Of a stretch of 13,717 nt of DNA, positions 7,960 through 13,351 are shown one piece after another; position 1 is the first letter of the stretch; every line of letters starts with the position of its first letter. The position numbers and the translations under genes are program-made. The stretch spans positions 1 to 13,717 of the forward strand of contig JBAZZE010000025.1 in the NCBI GenBank assembly GCA_041658955.1, read 5' to 3'. The notes under the pieces are model-generated. The model made no database searches, was not told the origin of the DNA, and saw nothing but the letters and a program-made list of their open reading frames with translations. The stretch comes from UBA2283 sp041658955 (GTDB taxonomy: Bacteria; Patescibacteriota; Microgenomatia; UBA12405).

Positions 7960-8337
7960 TTATTGGAAAGATGGAACTTTGAATCCAGAGAGAAGCTGGA
8001 TACCAAAGACGGTTTCGATTAGCTTCATAATAGCGAAGGCAGCAAAGACGATAGCTAAACCAATGAGAGCATTGGTAATTTGAGCACGAGCAGCTTCGAC
8101 GGCTTTTTGATCACCTTCAGACATGACCCATTTCAAACCACCCCAGATGAGGATGAAGAAGAAAACGAGAGCAACTACAAGCATGACTAAACTGATGGCT
8201 CCGGAAATAATTCCACCAAAAGTTAGTTTGGTAAGGTTATTCCAGTTGCTATCATTAGGAATTAGTTTGATGTCCTGAGCGTAGACAGGAGCAGCAACGG
8301 CTGCATATTGGACGAGATCTTTGAACTTTTTGATCAT
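7960..8337 (-). CDS. Type IV secretion pilin-like protein (VirB2/TrbC type), paralogue 5
   Basis: The ATG at 8337 gives MIKKFKDLVQ followed by a short weak signal-like segment ending VYAQ. The frame reaches back to a TTG at 8355, but the added MKHTHN does not improve the signal sequence. Two strong helices flank the polar loop GGLKWVMSEGDQKAVEAARA, the best match in this window to the family pattern GG....S.GD..A...A, and the second helix ends near MKLIETVFGIQLL. The protein should be an inner-membrane pilin subunit. It is followed at once by an intrinsic terminator and preceded by a 64-bp AT-rich gap with its own TACAAT box, so it looks separately transcribed. High expression relative to its neighbours is possible, which would make it the main pilin, but that is inference. 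Confidence 0.83.
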   Translation of the reverse strand: MIKKFKDLVQYAAVAAPVYAQDIKLIPNDSNWNNLTKLTFGGIISGAISLVMLVVALVFFFILIWGGLKWVMSEGDQKAVEAARAQITNALIGLAIVFAAFAIMKLIETVFGIQLLSGFKVPSFQ

Positions 8338-8375
8338 ATTATGTGTATGTTTCAATAAATTGTTAATTAATTAAA

Positions 8376-8390
8376 TTATTGTAACAATAA
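8376..8390 (-). promoter_or_regulatory. Inverted repeat overlapping an extended -10 before pilin paralogue 5
   Basis: TTATTGT-A-ACAATAA is a perfect 7-1-7 inverted repeat in an AT-rich gap. On the minus strand it contains TGTTACAAT, an extended -10 (TGn plus TACAAT), about 41 nt from the ATG at 8337. It could be an operator over the promoter, or a weak AT-only hairpin after the preceding gene's stop. Confidence 0.4.
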
Positions 8391-8401
8391 AGTAGGTAAA
8401 A

Positions 8402-8797
8402 TTAAAGAGTGGGCCAAGTAATGGTAAGAGCACTAAGTCCGGGGATTCCAAAAACCAAACCGATAAACTTGAGAATGGCAAAGACGGAAAAGACAACACC
8501 TAGTCCGACACCAGCCCAGACCATTTCATTTTTACCTGATTCCCATTTTTTGGGATCACCATCGGAGGCAATAAGGTGGTAACCGGCAAAAATAAAATGC
8601 CAAATAAAATAAATGACGGCAACAATAAAGAATATGGAGAAAACTACTGAAAGAACATTATTGACATAGGCTTTGGGGGCAGTAGAAGAAGTGCAGTTTT
8701 TGAGGACAGGATTACAAATTACAGCATTGGCAGCGGAAGCAGCACTCAGATAAATACCTGAGGCGATGATGGCAGATAGTGTTTGTACTTTTTTCAT
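8402..8797 (-). CDS. Type IV secretion pilin-like protein (VirB2/TrbC type), paralogue 4
   Basis: I choose the ATG at 8797, which gives MKKVQTLSAI, a signal peptide ending near ASAANAV. The longer frame to 8827 adds an unlikely MHYSPKWDFN and would run deep into the upstream gene. The chosen start lies 1 nt after the upstream stop (TAATATG), a typical coupled junction. After the signal peptide come two cysteines (ICNPVLKNC), then two helices around the polar loop AGYHLIASDGDPKKWESG. This is the VirB2-like pilin layout, with A replacing the first glycine of the GG pair and a tryptophan just after the GD.KK motif. It is the last of four tightly packed paralogues and among the most diverged of the set. 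Confidence 0.8.
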   Translation of the reverse strand: MKKVQTLSAIIASGIYLSAASAANAVICNPVLKNCTSSTAPKAYVNNVLSVVFSIFFIVAVIYFIWHFIFAGYHLIASDGDPKKWESGKNEMVWAGVGLGVVFSVFAILKFIGLVFGIPGLSALTITWPTL

Positions 8798-8798
8798 A

Positions 8799-9155
8799 TT
8801 AAAGTCCCATTTGGGTGAATAATGCATTGATATCGAGTGGATTGGTAATACCTGCTAGGGTGGCAATAAGTGAACCAAGACCGACGGCGACAATAACAAT
8901 AGTAATTCCAAGAATGCCATTGGTGAGCCGACTACGAGCAGCAGCCATGTTTTTTTCGTCTCCTTGAGAGTTGATGTAGGAATAGCCAGCGAGAATTATT
9001 TGGATAGCAAAATAAATGACAGCTACAATAGTTAATACTCCAATAACCTGGCCAACTATTTTTTCCAAAGCGGCAACGCCATTGCCACCAGGCTGAACTC
9101 CCGGACCAATAATAGCGGGAACATTGACATCGGCAATAAGACGTTTAGGGTCCAT
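8799..9155 (-). CDS. Type IV secretion pilin-like protein (VirB2/TrbC type), paralogue 3
   Basis: This 118-aa protein has two hydrophobic helices around the polar loop AGYSYINSQGDEKNMAAARS, which places it in the same VirB2-like pilin family. Unlike most of its neighbours it has no N-terminal signal peptide: it begins MDPKRLIADVNVPAIIGPG, then a glycine-rich stretch, so it may enter the membrane through its helices alone. Its ATG lies inside the upstream gene, giving an 11-nt overlap in another frame and so strong translational coupling. A later start is unlikely because it would remove most of the pre-helix region. The role is presumably a pilus subunit or a non-polymerising membrane partner. 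Confidence 0.8.
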   Translation of the reverse strand: MDPKRLIADVNVPAIIGPGVQPGGNGVAALEKIVGQVIGVLTIVAVIYFAIQIILAGYSYINSQGDEKNMAAARSRLTNGILGITIVIVAVGLGSLIATLAGITNPLDINALFTQMGL

Positions 9156-9543
9156 AAATGACTGGGGCTAAAATTTTAATACCAGTAAATCTTTCAACAA
9201 CAGCGGCTATTACAAAAGCTGAAGCAATGATGACCATACCGAGAATGCTTTGCCAGATTTGAGACCAGGCGGCAGAAGCGGCTTTGGGGTCACCGGCAGA
9301 ATTGATATAAGCAAAACCACCCATAATTAGTTGAAATATCATGTATATACCACCGATGGTCCCTATAAATTTTAGAACATTACCTAAAAATTTAAAAAGA
9401 CCTTCACCATTGGTACTGGCATATTTTGGAAGAGGATTGGTAATTCCACCCATGACACCTTGAGCATAAAGGGTAGAAGTAAATGAGCTAAATAGACTAA
9501 CTACGGTAGCTAGAAAAATTGTAAGTTTGGCGGTTAGTTTCAT
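9145..9543 (-). CDS. Type IV secretion pilin-like protein (VirB2/TrbC type), paralogue 2
   Basis: A signal peptide (MKLTAKLTIFLATVVSLFSS, cleavage near LYAQ) is followed by a short exported segment rich in G, N and P, then two helices joined by the polar loop GGFAYINSAGDPKAASAAWS. This loop is a close match to the family pattern. The ATG lies 1 nt after the stop of paralogue 1, and the 3' end overlaps paralogue 3. No Shine-Dalgarno is visible, so translation probably depends on coupling. The second helix leads into VERFTGIKIL, similar to the VTTGLKIL end of paralogue 1, which suggests that these two arose by local duplication. Confidence 0.83.
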   Translation of the reverse strand: MKLTAKLTIFLATVVSLFSSFTSTLYAQGVMGGITNPLPKYASTNGEGLFKFLGNVLKFIGTIGGIYMIFQLIMGGFAYINSAGDPKAASAAWSQIWQSILGMVIIASAFVIAAVVERFTGIKILAPVIYGP

Positions 9544-9544
9544 T

Positions 9545-9871
9545 TTAGAGTCCGGAGTTTAAAATTTTTAATCCGGTAGTGACTTCGATAATTTGGACAA
9601 TAAAGTAGGCACAAATGACAACTACAAAACCGATCAAGGCATCAGTAACTAGGGTCTTGCCTTGGGCTGATTTTTTAGAATCAGATGAACCTGCCCCAAT
9701 TATAAACATTAGACCACCAAAAATCAAAAGGGCAAGTAGAATAATTCCGGCAAGTGTCAGGGAATTTTTGAGTATGACTGAGACAAGAGACGAAAAGGAG
9801 GGAAAATTTTGTGATAAATTTTTGCCGGTTCCGGTTGGTGGGTCAATGGCGATGGCGAGAAGGCGATTCAT
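9545..9871 (-). CDS. Type IV secretion pilin-like protein (VirB2/TrbC type), paralogue 1
   Basis: First gene of the minus-strand run and, at 108 aa, the shortest pilin. The N-terminus (MNRLLAIAIDPPTGTGKN) is not a classical signal peptide. Two strong helices follow, with the loop GGLMFIIGAGSSDSKKSAQG between them. Here the usual S.GD motif is altered to GAGSSDSKK, making it the most divergent loop of the six. The second helix ends in EVTTGLKILNSGL. The ATG at 9871 lies 15 nt after a TATAAT box, so the leader would be only about 8-10 nt and too short for a normal ribosome-binding site. It is likely a pilin-type membrane subunit, and its lead position may make it the assembly or anchoring member, which is only inference. 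Confidence 0.8.
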   Translation of the reverse strand: MNRLLAIAIDPPTGTGKNLSQNFPSFSSLVSVILKNSLTLAGIILLALLIFGGLMFIIGAGSSDSKKSAQGKTLVTDALIGFVVVICAYFIVQIIEVTTGLKILNSGL

Positions 9872-9886
9872 AGTATTCTTTGATTG

Positions 9887-9892
9887 ATTATA
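9887..9892 (-). promoter_or_regulatory. -10 element of the pilin operon
   Basis: Perfect TATAAT on the minus strand, 15 nt from the ATG at 9871. At 17-bp spacing lies TTCAAT, a weak -35. That -35 position overlaps TTGAAG on the plus strand, a possible but short-spaced -35 for the divergent cassette. Confidence 0.55.
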
Positions 9893-9928
9893 CTAAAATG
9901 ATTTGGTCTATTGAAGGGGAGAAGTTGA

Positions 9929-9937
9929 TGTTATAAT
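9929..9937 (+). promoter_or_regulatory. Extended -10 promoter of the membrane-protein/ATP-grasp cassette
   Basis: TGTTATAAT is a perfect extended -10. TTGAAG at 9911-9916 is a possible -35 at a short 15-bp spacing. Transcription would start near 9944, leaving a leader of about 30 nt that carries a pyrimidine tract (CTCCCCTCTCC) rather than a Shine-Dalgarno. Confidence 0.55.
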
Positions 9938-9973
9938 ACGCTCAATTAATTATAAAAATCTCCCCTCTCCTAT

Positions 9974-10816
9974 ATGAGAAAAATGTGGATCTTTGTGTTG
10001 TTTTTGTGTCTATGGATGTCGGCTGGGAGTATTGAAGCGATTGAACGGATTAAAGTATCTCCGACGGCAACAATTTCAGCAGTGGTGGAACCACTAGTGG
10101 TAGTTCCGACTCAAACAGCAATAAATATTGAAAGATGGAATGGGTTGAACACAGTTAAAGTAGCTTCAAAGATGGCAATCAGCCGGGGAGTTTCCGAAAA
10201 CACTATAGTATTACTACTACTATTACCACTTTTGGCTACATTAATATCGGTATTGCACTATATTTTTGGTTTTTCAGGATATGGAATTTTTATACCTTCA
10301 ATGATTGCAGTTTCGTTTTTGGCAACAGGATTGACAGCTGGATTACTACTGTTTGCAATGATTTTGGTAATGTCACTGCTAAGTAACATGTTGTTAAGAA
10401 GGTACAGACTACATTTTTGGCCTTCTAGAGCAATTAATTTGGTATTTATTTCTATTGGCACTTTGGGGTTGATGTTGGGTATGTCATATGTCCCGTTTGT
10501 GGAAATGAATAAAATTTCGATCTTTCCAATATTATTAATGGTTCTCTTATCTGAAGAATTTGTGAGAACTCAGTTGGCGAAGAGCCGCAGTGAAGCTAAG
10601 AAATTGACTTTGGGTACATTAGTACTGGCAGCAGTTGGCGCGGGTATGATGAGTGTAAGGTTGGTCCAAGATGTGGTACTTTCGTACCCAGAATTGTGTT
10701 TATTTACCGGACTTTTAGTAAATTTGGTAGTGGGAAATTATAGTGGAATTCGATTGTCAGAAATTAAGCGGTTTGGGAAAGCAATTCGCAAGAAAGAAGT
10801 TATCAAGAAAAAATAA
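9974..10816 (+). CDS. Seven-helix membrane protein, 7TM_transglut type, without the transglutaminase domain
   Basis: This 280-aa protein has a signal-like N-terminus (about 4-22), a short Thr/Val-rich extracytoplasmic linker (23-72), then seven hydrophobic helices near 76-98, 101-117, 118-140, 152-173, 181-197, 212-234 and 239-257, and a basic cytoplasmic tail. FSGYGIFIPSMIAVSFLATG and the closing NYSGIRLSEIKRF match the 7TM domain that in many bacteria is fused to an inactive transglutaminase-like domain and encoded beside an alpha-L-glutamate-ligase-like ATP-grasp gene and a retropepsin-like protease. Here the roughly 200-aa transglutaminase-like part is absent, leaving only a 50-residue linker. 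The family's biochemical role is not established; it is presumed to anchor or guide amide-ligation enzymes at the membrane. It heads the plus-strand cassette and is followed after 53 bp by the ligase-protease fusion, which supports the assignment. Confidence 0.8.
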   Translation: MRKMWIFVLFLCLWMSAGSIEAIERIKVSPTATISAVVEPLVVVPTQTAINIERWNGLNTVKVASKMAISRGVSENTIVLLLLLPLLATLISVLHYIFGFSGYGIFIPSMIAVSFLATGLTAGLLLFAMILVMSLLSNMLLRRYRLHFWPSRAINLVFISIGTLGLMLGMSYVPFVEMNKISIFPILLMVLLSEEFVRTQLAKSRSEAKKLTLGTLVLAAVGAGMMSVRLVQDVVLSYPELCLFTGLLVNLVVGNYSGIRLSEIKRFGKAIRKKEVIKKK

Positions 10817-10818
10817 GA

Positions 10819-10852
10819 TGGATTGCTTCGTCAATCCTTACTCGCAATGACG
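10819..10852. repeat. Dispersed intergenic repeat (CGTCATTGCGAG...GAAGCAATC type)
   Basis: Read on the minus strand this begins CGTCATTGCGAGTAAGGATT and ends GACGAAGCAATCCA. I recognise it as a form of a short repeat scattered through intergenic DNA of many unrelated bacteria. It contains a 6-bp stem, GGATTG and CAATCC, around the loop CTTCGT. It fills most of the 53-bp gap between the membrane-protein and fusion genes. I see no second copy in this window. Confidence 0.65.
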
Positions 10853-10869
10853 CAAATTAAAGAATAAAT

Positions 10870-12267
10870 ATGTTCGGCATAAATTTAAAGCAGTACCGAC
10901 AGTTTCTGACTAAAAATGAGCGGAATAAGGTATACCTCCGAAAAAACAGCTCTTTGGGAAGGGCTATCGCTGATAGTAAACATAAAACAAAGATACTTTT
11001 GGGAAAAGCTGGGGTCGGAGTGCCGGCGCTAATTAAAAGGTTTAGAGATGGTGAAGAAGTAGAAAAGTTTAAATGGGAAAAACTGGAAGGTAACTTTGTG
11101 GTCAAACCAGTATCGGGATATGGTGGAGAGGGAATATTGATTATTAGAAAAAGAATTGTAGGAAAAAAGTCGGAAGCTGAGGGTGAAGTTAGATTTCAAA
11201 TGATGGATGGAAGAATAATCTCGGCAGGAGAATTGAACAATCATTGTCAAAATATTTTGGCAGGAAAATATAGTTTACATGGAATGCCAGATACGGTATT
11301 AGTGGAAGAGCGGATTAAAATTCACCCGATGTTTTTGGCAATTACTAAATCGGGAACTCCTGATATAAGAGTAATTGTGTACAACAAGGTACCAGTGATG
11401 GCGATGTTTAGAATTCCAACTGAAAAGAGTAAGGGTAAAGCCAACTTGCAACAAGGAGCGATGGGTTTGGGAGTCGATTTGGCTACCGGAATTACTACAT
11501 TCGGAATTGAGGGTAAAGGTGAAGAAATCAAGAAACTCTATGATAGTGGTAAAAAGAAATGGATCAAGGTTAATGGGATTAAGGTGCCGATGTGGAGAGA
11601 AATATTGGAAACAGCCGTTGATTGTCAAAAGGCAATTCCGGGCCTTGGTTTTTTGGGTGTGGATGTAGTGTTGGATAAAGAAAGAGGTCCGATGGTACTT
11701 GAAGTGAACTCACGACCGGGATTGTCGATCCAAATATGTAACAAAGCTGGTTTGAAACAACGAATGGAAAAAGTGGATGATATTGATGTTCGGAGTACGA
11801 ATCATGCAGTAACTTTGGCTAAATATCTTTTTGGAGAAAGTTTTTTTGAAAAGGTAGAACAAAAGGAAAAAATAAAAACTGTGGAACCTTTGGAAACTAT
11901 TAAGGTAAAAATTCCCAAAGGATTCCGACCAGAGCTGACTAAGAGTCCGATATTGCGCATGGGTAAACATAGAGTGGTTGAAGTTAGGGCAAAAATAGAT
12001 ACTGGAGCTTTTAGAAGTTCGATTGATGTGGTTTTGGCGGAAAAATTGGGTTTACTTCAGGATAATCGAGTGTTATATTATCGACATTACCGATCGTCTC
12101 TTGGTAAAAATAAAGACCGACCAGTGGTAGGAGCAACTTTTTGGTTAAATGGAAAGAAGGTAACTACGGCGGTAAACGTGGCAGATAGAACAAAATTGAG
12201 AACAAAATTTCTACTGGGGAGAAAAGATCTTGAGGGATTTCTTATTAGTGCAAAAAGAAATAAATGA
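10870..12267 (+). CDS. Alpha-L-glutamate-ligase-like ATP-grasp enzyme fused to a retropepsin-like aspartyl protease domain
   Basis: This is a 465-aa two-domain protein. Residues about 1-325 form a RimK-related ATP-grasp ligase: nucleotide-binding lysine at 79 (VVKPVSGYGGEGIL), the segment DIRVIVYNKVPVMAMFRIPT (165-184), KANLQQGAMGLGVDLATG (190-207), and Mg-binding residues in GVDVVL (D265) and LEVNSRPGL (E278, N280). This pattern is that of the alpha-L-glutamate-ligase-related family, which forms amide bonds using ATP. Residues about 340-465 match the retropepsin-like domain once called ATP-dependent zinc protease: AKIDTGAFRSS with catalytic D377 in DTGA, and the hydrophobic-hydrophobic-Gly element LLGR (448-451). 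Each domain is full length. Retropepsins act as dimers, so the fusion should dimerise. No signal peptide, so cytosolic, perhaps recruited by the membrane protein upstream. Its TGA overlaps the next ATG. The start has no Shine-Dalgarno. Confidence 0.88.
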   Translation: MFGINLKQYRQFLTKNERNKVYLRKNSSLGRAIADSKHKTKILLGKAGVGVPALIKRFRDGEEVEKFKWEKLEGNFVVKPVSGYGGEGILIIRKRIVGKKSEAEGEVRFQMMDGRIISAGELNNHCQNILAGKYSLHGMPDTVLVEERIKIHPMFLAITKSGTPDIRVIVYNKVPVMAMFRIPTEKSKGKANLQQGAMGLGVDLATGITTFGIEGKGEEIKKLYDSGKKKWIKVNGIKVPMWREILETAVDCQKAIPGLGFLGVDVVLDKERGPMVLEVNSRPGLSIQICNKAGLKQRMEKVDDIDVRSTNHAVTLAKYLFGESFFEKVEQKEKIKTVEPLETIKVKIPKGFRPELTKSPILRMGKHRVVEVRAKIDTGAFRSSIDVVLAEKLGLLQDNRVLYYRHYRSSLGKNKDRPVVGATFWLNGKKVTTAVNVADRTKLRTKFLLGRKDLEGFLISAKRNK

Positions 12268-13235
12268 AAAATAAAACAAAAATAGCGCTATTTTTTGGAG
12301 GAAAAATAAGTCAACACTTAGTAATGATCCGTAAGGCAGCAAAAAAATTAGGAGTTGATTTGGACTTGGTGTCGTACAATCGAGTCTGTTTTGATAGTGA
12401 AGAAAAAAGAGTAAAAATTCGGGGAAATTTGGGTAGATGGGGGAGCTCCGAGGAATGGATTAATTTGGGTGATTATGATGTATTATTTTTTCGAACAACC
12501 GGGAAACATTGGGAAGAAGTTGATTTGGTAGTTCGCGAAGTAAAGCGAATGGAGGGTAAAAAACCAGTAATTGTTGACCCAATAATTTTAAATGGGAAAC
12601 CATCGATGGCCTGCAAGGCTTATCAAATGTTGGCTTTGGGTGAGGCAGGAATCGATGTACCGAGAAGTATTTATGGAAGTTTGTGGTATCTCTTTGAATT
12701 TATGAAGGAAGGTAACATAAGTAATACTTTTAGTTTCCCGGTAATTATTAAAGGTTCGGGTGGGGATCGAGGTACTAGAGTATATAAAGCAGATAATTTG
12801 GAGGAATTGGAGACGTTAGTAAGAGAGCTACGAAAAACTGAAACAGAAGAAGGAAAGCGCTACATGCTTCAGGAATTTATTCCTAACGATGGGGATTTTA
12901 GAGTTTTGGTTTTGGGTAAAAAGGTGTTGGGTGTCATGAAAAGAAGTTCACAAAATAAGGAAGAGTTTAGAAATAATTATTCAGCCGGAGGAAAAGTAGA
13001 AGTAGCTGATCTACCTGAAGAGATAAAACAGTTGGCAGTAAAAGCAGCGGAAGTGTGCGGTTTGGCTGTGGCGGGGGTAGATGTGGCTTTTAGAAATAAT
13101 GATCGAAGCAAACCAGTAATCTGGGAAGTAAATAAAGGGCCACAGTTTAAAGGATTTATGGCTTCAACCGGAATAGATGTACCTTCCGAAATTATTAAAT
13201 ATTTAGTTAGTCTTAAAAATGAAAATTTTCGTTAA
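12264..13235 (+). CDS. RimK-type ATP-grasp ligase
   Basis: This 323-aa protein has the usual length and layout of RimK-like ligases: an N-terminal pre-ATP-grasp domain (about 1-110), then the ATP-grasp core. The nucleotide-binding segment is FPVIIKGSGGDRGTRVYK with lysine at 163; EFIPNDGDFRVLVLGKKVLG (204-223) is the RimK-type hinge; NNYSAGG (237-243) precedes the metal-binding residues AGVDVAF (D273) and WEVNKGPQF (E288, N290). All catalytic positions are present, so it should be an active ATP-dependent carboxylate-amine ligase. RimK itself adds glutamates to ribosomal protein S6; the substrate here is unknown, and the neighbours suggest a membrane-linked target rather than S6. It begins within the stop codon of the fusion gene (ATGA), so the two are translationally coupled and probably made in fixed ratio. 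It is likely the last gene of this transcript. Confidence 0.88.
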   Translation: MKNKTKIALFFGGKISQHLVMIRKAAKKLGVDLDLVSYNRVCFDSEEKRVKIRGNLGRWGSSEEWINLGDYDVLFFRTTGKHWEEVDLVVREVKRMEGKKPVIVDPIILNGKPSMACKAYQMLALGEAGIDVPRSIYGSLWYLFEFMKEGNISNTFSFPVIIKGSGGDRGTRVYKADNLEELETLVRELRKTETEEGKRYMLQEFIPNDGDFRVLVLGKKVLGVMKRSSQNKEEFRNNYSAGGKVEVADLPEEIKQLAVKAAEVCGLAVAGVDVAFRNNDRSKPVIWEVNKGPQFKGFMASTGIDVPSEIIKYLVSLKNENFR

Positions 13236-13237
13236 CA

Positions 13238-13309
13238 CTTTTTTCAGCTCAAGCGAGGTCTGCATCGCTGGCTCCCACCAAAGGCGGGCGGGCAATTCGC
13301 TGCAAAAAG
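13238..13309. repeat. GC-rich element bounded by imperfect inverted repeats
   Basis: Ends CTTTTTTCAGC (13238-13248) and GCTGCAAAAAG (13299-13309) are complementary at 10 of 11 positions. The interior is much richer in G and C than the flanks. It holds a second stem, CCCACC/GGCGGG with one mismatch around AAA, and the short pair AGCGA/TCGCT. It starts 2 nt after the RimK-like stop. No T-run follows either end, so it is not a clear intrinsic terminator; a small dispersed repeat or MITE-like remnant fits better. Confidence 0.45.
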
Positions 13310-13337
13310 ATTAACTTCAAATTTTTTATATTTTTAC

Positions 13338-13349
13338 ACTATATATAGT
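13338..13349 (+). promoter_or_regulatory. Palindromic -10 region before the truncated ATP-grasp gene
   Basis: ACTATATATAGT is a perfect 12-bp palindrome containing TATATA and TATAGT as possible -10 boxes. It ends 2 nt before the ATG at 13352. No good -35 is seen. Transcription from it would begin at or just inside the start codon, so the mRNA would be leaderless. Confidence 0.35.
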
Positions 13350-13351
13350 AT

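Noticed and set aside
8338..8355. TTG start that would lengthen pilin 5 by six residues (MKHTHN)
   Set aside because: The ATG at 8337 is a stronger start codon and the added residues do not improve the signal segment.
8798..8827. ATG at 8827 as the start of pilin 4
   Set aside because: It would place ten charged/aromatic residues before a normal signal peptide and overlap the upstream gene by 29 nt, whereas the ATG at 8797 sits right after the upstream stop.
10870..12267. TGA might be read as glycine, as in Gracilibacteria or SR1
   Set aside because: The fusion gene ends with TGA exactly where the next gene starts (ATGA), no frame in the window contains internal TGA, and readthrough would hit TAG within a few codons.
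13236..13310. Rho-independent terminator after the RimK-like gene
   Set aside because: The stems are GC-rich, but no T-run follows them on the plus strand; the T-run lies before the structure.
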